Below are positions 1-5,324 of a DNA stretch of 7,921 bases, piece by piece (the stretch's first letter is position 1; the number at the start of each line of letters is the position of its first letter). The DNA comes from Bacillota bacterium (lineage in GTDB: Bacteria; Bacillota; Clostridia; Oscillospirales; Acutalibacteraceae). Location of the stretch: assembly GCA_030705695.1 (NCBI GenBank), contig JAUZPX010000085.1, positions 1 through 7,921 of the forward strand. The letters run 5' to 3'. Below the pieces are notes generated by a model that did not search any database, was not told the DNA's origin, and saw only the letters and a program-made list of their open reading frames with translations. Position numbers and translations under genes: made by a program.

Positions 1-117
1 CTGAAATTGGCAAAGATCAGGGCGGTTAGAGGCGGAAAAACTGCCAAGCTCTTTTTCATAACCGCAAGTTTCAAAAGCCTTTGATACAATATCCGTCAAA
101 AAATCCGTAATGATCAT
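1..117 (-). CDS. argS: Arginyl-tRNA synthetase, N-terminal fragment (cut by window edge)
   Basis: Class I arginyl-tRNA synthetase charges tRNA-Arg with arginine in the cytoplasm. Only the first 39 codons are present; the gene runs off the left edge. The start is the ATG at 117-115, directly after the TGA stop (120-118) of the upstream DUF1934 gene. The translation begins MIITDFLTDIV and ends with the SNRPDLCQFQ stretch. I recognise this as the start of the N-terminal additional domain of ArgS, which contacts the D-loop of the tRNA; SNRPDLxQ(F/Y)Q recurs in bacterial ArgS. The catalytic HxGH region lies outside the window. The neighbour supports the call, because a DUF1934 gene directly upstream of argS is a known Firmicutes arrangement (ywiB-argS in Bacillus). 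The missing gap suggests translational coupling. Confidence 0.87.
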   Translation of the reverse strand, partial: MIITDFLTDIVSKAFETCGYEKELGSFSASNRPDLCQFQ

Positions 118-552
118 TCAATGTTCCCCTTTTTCATTGATTTGAATTTCTATTTCGTTTCGGCAGGCAAAATCCGCATTAAAATCAAGAGAATAGCTTA
201 CTTTTAAGCAGCCGCCGTTGTCGTTTAACTCGTTAATTATGCTATCGGCAAAAACACCGACCATTAGGTCGCCGAAAGGAGTGTTATAGTGGCATTGGTG
301 ACGCCTGCCCTTTTCCAGTATTAAACGGGATTTTACTTCTCCGCCACGTATAACGGTAACTTTGTCGTTGCCTTCAACTTTTATTACAGAAGTTAGCCTT
401 TTGCTTGGCTTTTCTTCGTTATATTCAGAATAAGTAATAAATTTATTATCGGTTTTATGAATATAATTTCCTGCTGTTAATACTTCTGTTTTATCGGTAC
501 TGTTTTCGAAAAACTGGGTTCCTTTTATAGAAATCAGATAGTTTTCCTGCAT
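118..552 (-). CDS. DUF1934 (YwiB-like) beta-barrel protein
   Basis: A 144-residue soluble protein matching the DUF1934/YwiB family in length, in its start (MQENYLISIKGTQ) and in the central GRRHQCHYNTPFGDLMVGVF segment (about residues 82-101), followed by a strand-rich C-terminus (LKVSYSLDFNADF). The family is predicted to form a calycin/lipocalin-like barrel, and its function is not established. No signal peptide or membrane segment is visible. The start at 552 has a GAAAGGAAA ribosome-binding site on the minus strand that overlaps the end of murI. The gap to murI is 12 bases and the next gene, argS, begins immediately after the stop. The three genes therefore look like one transcript from the murI promoter. 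The family is confident; any role in cell wall or translation would be guesswork from location. Confidence 0.85.
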   Translation of the reverse strand: MQENYLISIKGTQFFENSTDKTEVLTAGNYIHKTDNKFITYSEYNEEKPSKRLTSVIKVEGNDKVTVIRGGEVKSRLILEKGRRHQCHYNTPFGDLMVGVFADSIINELNDNGGCLKVSYSLDFNADFACRNEIEIQINEKGEH

Positions 553-564
553 GGCGGTTTCCTT

Positions 565-1377
565 TCAATATTTTTCAATATCTATTTGCTCCACGTTATG
601 GCTTATTTTATCGTTTAGAAAGATATCGGCTACGCTTGCAAAGCCATCTGGGCGGTCGCTGACAAAGAACTTGCACGTGCCGGCTTCTTTGCTTTCGTTT
701 AAAAGCCCGTTATTTGCCAGTAAATCAGCCGCAAATAATGCTGTTTCCCGACCAGAATCCACAAGGGTAACGTTTGTTCCCATGAAATCTTTTATCGCTT
801 CTTTTAAAATCGGATAATGTGTGCAACCAAGTATTAATGTATCAACCTGACGGTCTTTTAATTCTTTTAAATAGCGTGAAACGGTGAGCTTGACGATTTC
901 ATCGTTCCTTTCAATAAAACCGCTTTCTACCAAAGGGACAAACAAAGGGCAGTCTTGTTCAATGACTTCGATTTTTTCATCAATTCTTTGAATTTCTCTA
1001 TGATATGATTTGCTTCTGATAGTGGCGGATGTACCAATTACGCCGATTTTTCCGTTTTTTGTAGCTTTAACAGCAGAGAGGCAAGTCGGCTTAACTACTC
1101 CAGTAAACGGAACGTTTACTATTTTCCCGACATCAACGGCAACGGAACTGACTGTTCCGCATGCGGCAATAACCATTTTTACATTGTTTTTTAATAAGAA
1201 ATTTATATCCTGCATAGCGTATTTTACAATTGTTTCTTTACTTCTGGTTCCGTAAGGAACACGGCTTGTATCGCCGAAATATGTAATATCCTCATTAGGG
1301 AGGACATTTAAAAGCTCTTTAACGGCTGTAAGACCGCCTAATCCTGAATCAAATACACCGATTGGCTGATTTGCCAT
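565..1377 (-). CDS. murI: Glutamate racemase
   Basis: Converts L-glutamate to D-glutamate in the cytoplasm, supplying D-Glu for peptidoglycan. The protein has 270 residues, the normal family length. Visible motifs are GVFDSGLGGLT (7-17, with D10 and S11), PYG (41-43), catalytic C73 in AACGTVSS (71-78), EQDCPLFVPLVESG (140-153), and the second catalytic cysteine in GCTHYP (C185, T186, H187). One oddity is that the first cysteine motif is usually C-N-T, whereas residue 74 here is glycine. That asparagine normally contacts substrate. All other catalytic positions are present and the frame is intact. The ATG at 1377 has a GGAGG site (1389-1385) seven bases upstream. It is the first gene of murI-DUF1934-argS, with a candidate promoter in the divergent spacer. 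Confidence 0.95.
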   Translation of the reverse strand: MANQPIGVFDSGLGGLTAVKELLNVLPNEDITYFGDTSRVPYGTRSKETIVKYAMQDINFLLKNNVKMVIAACGTVSSVAVDVGKIVNVPFTGVVKPTCLSAVKATKNGKIGVIGTSATIRSKSYHREIQRIDEKIEVIEQDCPLFVPLVESGFIERNDEIVKLTVSRYLKELKDRQVDTLILGCTHYPILKEAIKDFMGTNVTLVDSGRETALFAADLLANNGLLNESKEAGTCKFFVSDRPDGFASVADIFLNDKISHNVEQIDIEKY

Positions 1378-1410
1378 GCAAAAACCTCCAGAAAATACTT
1401 ATGCTAATAT

Positions 1411-1439
1411 ATAGTAACATAAAAATACTTCTTTAACAA
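1411..1439 (-). promoter_or_regulatory. Candidate promoter for murI operon
   Basis: Read on the minus strand, TTGTTA (1439-1434) is followed after 17 bases by TACTAT (1416-1411). Each hexamer matches 4 of 6 consensus bases and the spacing is ideal. It lies about 35 bases before the murI start. The match is moderate, and other AT-rich hexamers nearby could serve as the -10. Confidence 0.4.
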
Positions 1440-1463
1440 TTAAAAAATAAAAAATCAATCAAC

Positions 1464-1492
1464 TTGACACCGATTCACTCAAACAGTATAAT
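1464..1492 (+). promoter_or_regulatory. Perfect consensus sigma-A promoter
   Basis: TTGACA (1464-1469), a 17-base spacer and TATAAT (1487-1492) make an exact match to the housekeeping sigma-70/sigma-A consensus in both hexamers and spacing. Transcription should start near 1499, leaving a leader of under 40 bases. It drives the following two unknown genes, which suggests strong expression unless an operator acts here. None is visible. Confidence 0.9.
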
Positions 1493-1535
1493 CAAAACAG
1501 CATGGTGAATACTCATGAAATAAGGGATGATTGTT

Positions 1536-2339
1536 TTGGAATCAAAAGAAGCTTTTGGTATAGTTAACGCAAAAGTCGGCGATGAATTAGAAAAACAAGG
1601 CTTTTCACGGGTAAATGTGAAAAGTTCGAATAACGACGAGATAGCAATGTTGTATACAGGTACAGACACGGCTTATTCCGTTGTTTATTATATAGACAAG
1701 AAGCATATGGTATTGCGTAACTGCGATATGACAGAAGACGGCCCGGATAACGAATGGAAAACACTTGCCACATGGATGTTTGACCCTGCAGTTGACGAAC
1801 GCCGTGAAGCAGAAAGCATCGGTAACGATTTTGCAGATGTAATTGCTGTTCCCGAGAGTAAAAAGGTTGTAAAAGCTGTCCAGAAGAAAAAGAAAAAAGA
1901 TGAAGACGGAAACGTCGACCCTATTTTTATGTATAAACGCCTTATGAATGTTTTTCCTGACTTAAAGGAAGAAATTAATTATGAGCAGAATAATTACGAT
2001 GCATTTCGTTCAGTGACATTCTGCCGTGAGAAAGTACTTCCTAAAATCCAGGAATCGTTTATAAGAGGAAATAAAAGCGATATTCACCGCATCGCCGATA
2101 TTTTAAGCAATATGTATTCTGGCGGAGATATGGATACACGTTCTATTATTACAGCTGTTATTCTGAATTCTATTGATAGTGAGAATGAAGAAAAACTCAA
2201 GGAAAAAATGAGCGATGATCTTAAAAAAGCGTGGATTGCCGCAAAACGTTATAAAGGTAAAAAAATAAAGCCTGAAAAAAAGAAAGCAAATAAACCTTCA
2301 TTAACTGAAAGACTTTCTGGCATGCAGCAAACAAAATGA
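1536..2339 (+). CDS. Lysine-rich two-domain protein of unknown function
   Basis: I do not recognise this family. With the start used here it has 267 residues. The N-terminal part (about 1-95) looks like a mixed alpha/beta domain with VVYYIDKKHMVLRNCDM in the middle. A lysine-rich linker (about 109-123) contains five consecutive lysines. A mostly helical second domain follows (about 127-220), then a strongly basic tail (KGKKIKPEKKK) ending at GMQQTK. No signal peptide or membrane segment is visible, so it is probably cytoplasmic; the basic linker and tail could suit nucleic acid or ribosome contact, but that is inference. I chose the TTG at 1536 because AAGGGA (1522-1527) is spaced 8 bases from it. 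The in-frame ATG at 1527 would touch that site and adds only three residues. The gene sits behind a perfect promoter and 39 bases before a membrane-protein gene. Confidence 0.8.
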   Translation: MESKEAFGIVNAKVGDELEKQGFSRVNVKSSNNDEIAMLYTGTDTAYSVVYYIDKKHMVLRNCDMTEDGPDNEWKTLATWMFDPAVDERREAESIGNDFADVIAVPESKKVVKAVQKKKKKDEDGNVDPIFMYKRLMNVFPDLKEEINYEQNNYDAFRSVTFCREKVLPKIQESFIRGNKSDIHRIADILSNMYSGGDMDTRSIITAVILNSIDSENEEKLKEKMSDDLKKAWIAAKRYKGKKIKPEKKKANKPSLTERLSGMQQTK

Positions 2340-2378
2340 TTTTTATAAATTTTTAGAAAGACTGAGAGGTCTTAATAT

Positions 2379-2825
2379 ATGCAGGATAAAAAAGAAACGA
2401 CCACACAAGGCAAAGAAAAAAAGGGATTTTTAACGCTTGCAAATATATCTATTGGTTCGCAAATCTGGAGCATGATATGTCTTGTTTTTGGCGTTATTAT
2501 GTTGTTTTACGTATTTAAAGCACTTTTCACAACATCAATTATAAACAATTTTACGATGTTTTGGATATTTCTTCTTATAGGCGTAACAGGTACTATTATG
2601 GGATATTTGTTTGTCCTTAGCGGAATGAAGATTGGGTTCTATTTTGTAGGGATTTTTTCTTCAGTTGTTGCGATTGCCGGATTTATTGTTTGGGATAACT
2701 TTCTTTTTTATACCATAGCTGCAATTCATCCTTTTATAACTTGGCTCTTTCTGCAAAAGGACTGGGGAAATATGAAAAGTAATTATTTGCCCAAGCAAAA
2801 AGAAAATATCGAAGCCGAGAACTGA
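2379..2825 (+). CDS. Small four-helix membrane protein, unknown function
   Basis: A 148-residue integral membrane protein with a charged, lysine-rich N-terminus (1-17) and four hydrophobic segments at about 30-48, 58-80, 84-104 and 107-125, then a hydrophilic tail rich in K, E and N. Both ends are predicted to be cytoplasmic by the positive-inside rule. No catalytic motif is seen and I cannot assign a family. The start ATG at 2379 has a GAGAGGT ribosome-binding site (2364-2370) placed in the loop and 3' arm of a short hairpin (AAGAC 2358-2362 with GTCTT 2369-2373), which might reduce initiation a little. It follows the lysine-rich gene by 39 bases with no terminator between, so both are probably co-transcribed. 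No clear terminator follows it before the rpmG promoter. Confidence 0.8.
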   Translation: MQDKKETTTQGKEKKGFLTLANISIGSQIWSMICLVFGVIMLFYVFKALFTTSIINNFTMFWIFLLIGVTGTIMGYLFVLSGMKIGFYFVGIFSSVVAIAGFIVWDNFLFYTIAAIHPFITWLFLQKDWGNMKSNYLPKQKENIEAEN

Positions 2826-2867
2826 TATCTTCCGAATAAATATATTTACATCAAAAATAAAAAATGC

Positions 2868-2896
2868 TTGACGAAGAAACCTTGTTGTGGTATATT
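2868..2896 (+). promoter_or_regulatory. Promoter for rpmG-secE-nusG-rplKA
   Basis: TTGACG (2868-2873), 17-base spacer, TATATT (2891-2896): five of six matches in each hexamer with ideal spacing. The start should fall near 2903, giving a leader of about 110 bases before rpmG. Confidence 0.85.
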
Positions 2897-2902
2897 ATTA
2901 AT

Positions 2903-3014
2903 ACCTCGAAAAAGGGGTTTCTTTTTTTGTGCCCTTTTTAAAGTGCCGTGAATTACTGTTCTTGGCATGAGGGAGGCTAATAATATTTCCGCAAATTCGG
3001 GAGGTGCCGACATT
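2903..3014 (+). promoter_or_regulatory. rpmG 5' leader with competing hairpins and two Shine-Dalgarno sequences
   Basis: The leader can form AAAAAGGG (2909-2916) with CCCTTTTT (2932-2939). GGCA (2964-2967) has two possible partners: upstream TGCC (2944-2947) within GTGCC/GGCAT, or downstream TGCC within TTGGCA (2962-2967)/TGCCGA (3005-3010). The second helix would cover the bases between the ribosome-binding site GGGAGGT (2999-3005) and the rpmG ATG. A second SD-like GGGAGG (2971-2976) has no ATG, GTG or TTG at proper distance. The pairings are seen by eye; regulation is inferred. Confidence 0.4.
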
Positions 3015-3164
3015 ATGAGAGTCAAAATTACACTTGCTTGCACAGAGTGCAAACAACGCAATTACAATTCAATGAAAAACAAGAAGAATGATCCTGACAG
3101 GCTTGAAATGAACAAATATTGCAGATTCTGCAAGAAACATACTGTTCATAAAGAGACTAAGTAA
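3015..3164 (+). CDS. rpmG: 50S ribosomal protein L33, zinc-binding (C+) form
   Basis: Forty-nine residues, the usual L33 length, a small protein of the large ribosomal subunit near the E site. It starts MRVKITLACTECKQRNY and carries two CxxC pairs (C9/C12 and C36/C39), so it is the zinc-binding form rather than the cysteine-free paralogue made in zinc limitation. The start at 3015 has GGGAGGT nine bases upstream. An in-frame ATG at 2967 would add 16 residues unlike any L33 and would place the ribosome-binding site inside the gene, so I rejected it. It is the first gene of the L33-SecE-NusG-L11-L1 group, with 18 bases to secE. Confidence 0.95.
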   Translation: MRVKITLACTECKQRNYNSMKNKKNDPDRLEMNKYCRFCKKHTVHKETK

Positions 3165-3182
3165 GAAACGGAGGAATAGGGA

Positions 3183-3413
3183 ATGGCAGATAAAATTGCC
3201 GAGAAAAAACCAAATGTATTCCAAAATATTGCTAAGTTCTTCCGTGGATGTAAGAGTGAAGTCAAAAAAATCGTTTGGCCTACACCGAGACAGACGTTCA
3301 AAAACATGGGCGTTGTAATTACTGTAATCGTCATTATCGGGCTTTTTGTTTTCGGTCTTGACAGAGGTCTTTACGCTTTATTGAACCTCGTTATGAACAC
3401 GGGTACATCGTAA
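3183..3413 (+). CDS. secE: Preprotein translocase subunit SecE
   Basis: SecE is the clamp-like subunit of the SecYEG channel that exports unfolded proteins across the cytoplasmic membrane. At 76 residues this is the short single-span form typical of Gram-positives. The conserved amphipathic region EVKKIVWPTPRQT (26-38) leads into one membrane helix at about 42-58, with a short C-terminal tail. The hydrophilic N-terminus is lysine-rich. The ATG at 3183 has GGAGG (3170-3174) eight bases upstream. Position between rpmG and nusG is the standard bacterial arrangement, with 25 bases to nusG, so the genes are co-transcribed. Confidence 0.96.
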   Translation: MADKIAEKKPNVFQNIAKFFRGCKSEVKKIVWPTPRQTFKNMGVVITVIVIIGLFVFGLDRGLYALLNLVMNTGTS

Positions 3414-3438
3414 TCGCCTTTGAAAGGAATGAATAACT

Positions 3439-3960
3439 ATGTCTGAAGAAGCAAAATGGTATGTAATTCATACTTATTCTGGGTATGAGAACAAAGTTGC
3501 TTCGAACATTCTAAAAACGGTCGAGAACAGGAATTTGCAAGACTTAATTTTGGATGTAAAAGTTCCCACAGAAATCGTAACCGAGATTCATGAAGACAAA
3601 AACCGTGAGGTTGAACGTAAGATTTTCCCAGGTTATGTTTTTGTGAAAATGATTTATACAGACGAAAGCTGGTATGCAGTTCGCAACATTCGCGGCTGTA
3701 CCGGTTTTGTCGGACCGTCATCAAAACCGGTTCCGCTAACTGATACCGAAGTGGCACGAATGGGTGTTGAAACAAAAACGGTTGAGGTTATGTATAAGGT
3801 CGGAGATTCCGTACGTGTTATCGACGGTCCTCTTGAGGATTTTGTCGGTGTCGTAGAGGAAATCGATATTCCAAACAACTGCGTCCGTGTAACTGTTTCT
3901 ATGTTTGGACGCGAAACGCCTGTAGAGCTTGAACTCAATCAGGCGGAAACATTCGAATAA
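3439..3960 (+). CDS. nusG: Transcription elongation/antitermination factor NusG
   Basis: NusG binds the RNA polymerase clamp and modulates pausing and termination. In many bacteria it also links polymerase to the lead ribosome or to Rho. The protein has 173 residues, normal length. The NGN domain covers about 1-110, with the opening WYVIHTYSGYENKV (7-20) and FPGYVFVKM (63-71). The KOW domain follows, with YKVGDSVRVIDGPLEDF (119-135) and a strand-rich end. The start at 3439 has GAAAGGAATGA upstream, a moderate ribosome-binding site. About 120 bases separate it from rplK, and that spacer holds three hairpins, the last being an L1-type control element. Confidence 0.96.
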   Translation: MSEEAKWYVIHTYSGYENKVASNILKTVENRNLQDLILDVKVPTEIVTEIHEDKNREVERKIFPGYVFVKMIYTDESWYAVRNIRGCTGFVGPSSKPVPLTDTEVARMGVETKTVEVMYKVGDSVRVIDGPLEDFVGVVEEIDIPNNCVRVTVSMFGRETPVELELNQAETFE

Positions 3961-3972
3961 TACGTATATTTT

Positions 3973-4017
3973 AGTAAGCGTTAGCTTGCTCGAAATAGAA
4001 TGAGGGATTTTTCCCTC
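3973..4017 (+). promoter_or_regulatory. Two tandem hairpins in the nusG-rplK spacer
   Basis: Hairpin A: AGTAAGC (3973-3979), loop GTTA, GCTTGCT (3984-3990), seven pairs with one G-U. Hairpin B: GAGGGA (4002-4007), loop TTTT, TCCCTC (4012-4017), six pairs. Neither has a following T-run, so they are not terminators. They may protect or process the transcript between nusG and rplK. C4017 is also the first base of the adjoining L1-type stem, so hairpin B and that element compete for one base. Confidence 0.5.
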
Positions 4018-4058
4018 GTGGGAGAAACGCCCAAAGGTGCGTTTCGCAATCTACCACG
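4017..4058 (+). promoter_or_regulatory. L1-binding leader element upstream of rplK
   Basis: Outer stem CGTGG (4017-4021) pairs with CCACG (4054-4058). Inner stem GAAACGC (4024-4030) pairs with GCGTTTC (4039-4045) around loop CCAAAGGT. The asymmetric internal loop has GA on the 5' side and GCAATCTA on the 3' side. GTGGGAG opposite CTACCAC copies the protein L1 site of 23S rRNA helices 76-77 (GUGGGAG opposite AUACCAC). By established r-protein autoregulation, excess L1 binds here and represses L11-L1 translation. The ribosome-binding site of rplK lies 7 bases downstream. Confidence 0.82.
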
Positions 4059-4080
4059 AATTTTGGAGGTGCAAAGAAAA

Positions 4081-4506
4081 ATGGCTCAAAAGGTTGAAGG
4101 CTTTATAAAGCTTCAGATACCGGCCGGCAAAGCAACCCCTGCGCCACCTGTTGGACCTGCATTAGGTCAGCACGGTGTAAACATTATGGCTTTTACAAAA
4201 GAGTTTAATGAGCGCACAAAGAACGATATCGGCTTGATTATTCCTGTCGTTATTACAGTATATGCGGATAGATCTTTCACATTTATTACAAAGACACCGC
4301 CTGCTGCCGTTCTGATTAAAAAGGCTTGCGGAATCGAAAGCGGTTCAGGCGTGCCTAATAAGACAAAGGTTGCAAAAATTACCCGTGATCAGGTCAGAAA
4401 AATCGCTGAAACAAAAATGCCGGACTTGAATGCTGCCAACATCGATACTGCTATGAGTATGATCGCAGGAACAGCTCGCAGTATGGGCATTGAAGTTGTC
4501 GATTAA
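4081..4506 (+). CDS. rplK: 50S ribosomal protein L11
   Basis: L11 forms part of the GTPase-associated centre of the 50S subunit, binding 23S rRNA with L10 and supporting translation factors and RelA activation. It has 141 residues, the standard length. The N-terminal domain includes KLQIPAGKATPAPPVGPALG (10-29) with the proline-rich hinge; the C-terminal RNA-binding domain includes KTPPAAVLIKKACG (72-85) and ends in DLNAANIDTAMSMIAGTARS. The ATG at 4081 has GGAGGT (4065-4070). The open frame extends upstream to 4000, but that stretch encodes the L1-type leader and not family sequence. Sixty-two bases separate it from rplA, containing a second L1-type element. Confidence 0.97.
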   Translation: MAQKVEGFIKLQIPAGKATPAPPVGPALGQHGVNIMAFTKEFNERTKNDIGLIIPVVITVYADRSFTFITKTPPAAVLIKKACGIESGSGVPNKTKVAKITRDQVRKIAETKMPDLNAANIDTAMSMIAGTARSMGIEVVD

Positions 4507-4518
4507 GATTATGAACCC

Positions 4519-4550
4519 GGGTGGGAGGAAAAAATCCGATACTACCACTC
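4519..4550 (+). promoter_or_regulatory. Second L1-binding-type element, upstream of rplA
   Basis: Stem GGGTGG (4519-4524) pairs with CCACTC (4545-4550) with one G-U. Inner stem GGA (4527-4529) pairs with TCC (4535-4537) over an AAAAA loop. The internal loop has GA on the 5' side and GATACTA on the 3' side. Like the element before rplK it keeps GTGGGAG opposite CTACCAC, the L1 site of 23S rRNA. It ends a few bases before the rplA ribosome-binding site GGGAGG (4556-4561), which fits direct feedback on rplA translation. Confidence 0.75.
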
Positions 4551-4568
4551 ATTTAGGGAGGAAACATA

Positions 4569-5276
4569 GTGAAACACGGTAAAAAATATGTCGATGGCTT
4601 GAAGCTTATCGATAAAACAAAACTTTATGATACAACAGAAGCTCTTGAAACATGCGTCAAGACAGCAACTGCTAAGTTTGACGAAACCATTGAAGTTCAC
4701 GTGAAATTGGGCGTTGACAGCCGCCATGCTGACCAACAGGTTAGAGGCGCTATCGTTCTTCCTCACGGAACAGGTAAAAATGTAAGAGTTCTTGCAATGT
4801 GCAAAGGCGAAAACGAAGCTCTTGCCAAAGAAGCTGGTGCTGACTTTGTCGGCGGCGAAGATATGGCAGCCAAAATCCAGAACGAAGGTTGGATGGATTT
4901 CGACGTTCTTATCACAACCCCAGATATGATGGGATTAGTTGGACGTCTCGGTAAAGTGCTTGGTCCTCGTGGTTTGATGCCTAACCCAAAAGCTGGAACA
5001 GTTACTCCAGATATTGCTAAGGCAATCAAAGAAGCAAAAGCAGGTAAAATAGAGTATCGTCTTGATAAAACAAACATTATTCACTGCCCGATAGGAAAAG
5101 CTTCTTTCGGCGCAGAGAAATTGCAGGATAACTTCGACACGCTGCTTGGCGCTATTGTAAAAGCTAAGCCGGCTGCGGCAAAAGGACAATATATTAAATC
5201 TTGTGCAGTAACTGCAACAATGGGTCCTAGCGTTCGTATTAATCCAAGCAAATTTATTGCACAACAACCAGTTTGA
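4569..5276 (+). CDS. rplA: 50S ribosomal protein L1
   Basis: L1 forms the mobile stalk by the ribosomal E site and is also the repressor of its own operon. It has 235 residues, normal length. The family signature lies in LGKVLGPRGLMPNPKAGTV (about 128-146), with the preceding domain-II strand NVRVLAMCKG (70-79) and the C-terminal SCAVTATMGPSVRINP. The start codon is GTG at 4569 with GGGAGG (4556-4561) seven bases before it. In most Firmicutes rplJ-rplL follow directly. Here a strong terminator and unrelated genes follow instead, with a rplJ-type leader reappearing about 2.4 kb downstream. Confidence 0.97.
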   Translation: MKHGKKYVDGLKLIDKTKLYDTTEALETCVKTATAKFDETIEVHVKLGVDSRHADQQVRGAIVLPHGTGKNVRVLAMCKGENEALAKEAGADFVGGEDMAAKIQNEGWMDFDVLITTPDMMGLVGRLGKVLGPRGLMPNPKAGTVTPDIAKAIKEAKAGKIEYRLDKTNIIHCPIGKASFGAEKLQDNFDTLLGAIVKAKPAAAKGQYIKSCAVTATMGPSVRINPSKFIAQQPV

Positions 5277-5290
5277 TTTTAATTGATTTG

Positions 5291-5322
5291 AAAACCTGTA
5301 CCATTTTGGTATGGGTTTTTTT
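5291..5322 (+). terminator. Intrinsic terminator after rplA
   Basis: AAAACCTGTACC (5291-5302) pairs with GGTATGGGTTTT (5308-5319), 12 pairs including two G-U wobbles, loop ATTTT, followed by a T-run to 5322. It lies 15 bases after the rplA stop and ends two bases before the stop of the convergent glycosyltransferase gene. On the minus strand the wobbles become two A-C mismatches and the following T-run is poor, so it should work mainly for rplA. Confidence 0.88.
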
Positions 5323-5324
5323 AT

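Noticed and set aside
551..817. Plus-strand open frame opposite murI
   Set aside because: It is antisense to the conserved murI and DUF1934 genes, has no family resemblance, and is explained by the codon structure of the real genes.
1502..1567. 21-codon frame from the ATG at 1502
   Set aside because: It lies almost at the predicted transcription start, has no ribosome-binding site and overlaps the real gene in another frame.
2837..2848. Perfect palindrome TAAATATATTTA as an operator
   Set aside because: Twelve A/T-only bases are expected by chance in this spacer, and it lies 20 bases upstream of the -35 with no second copy.
2967..3014. N-terminal extension of L33 from an ATG at 2967
   Set aside because: It would place the GGGAGGT site inside the gene and add 16 residues foreign to L33. 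The 49-residue form has the family length.
3942..3970. Promoter between nusG and rplK using TATATT at 3965
   Set aside because: No -35 hexamer lies at 16-18 bases; the bases there read GGCGGA. TTGAAC at 3929 is 30 bases away.
4000..4080. N-terminal extension of L11 from an ATG at 4000
   Set aside because: It would translate through the hairpin and L1-type leader, it lacks a ribosome-binding site, and the added residues do not resemble L11. The ATG at 4081 with GGAGGT gives the standard 141-residue protein.
4763..5267. Minus-strand open frames opposite rplA
   Set aside because: They are antisense to a strongly conserved ribosomal gene, with low-complexity cysteine- and serine-rich translations and no ribosome-binding sites.
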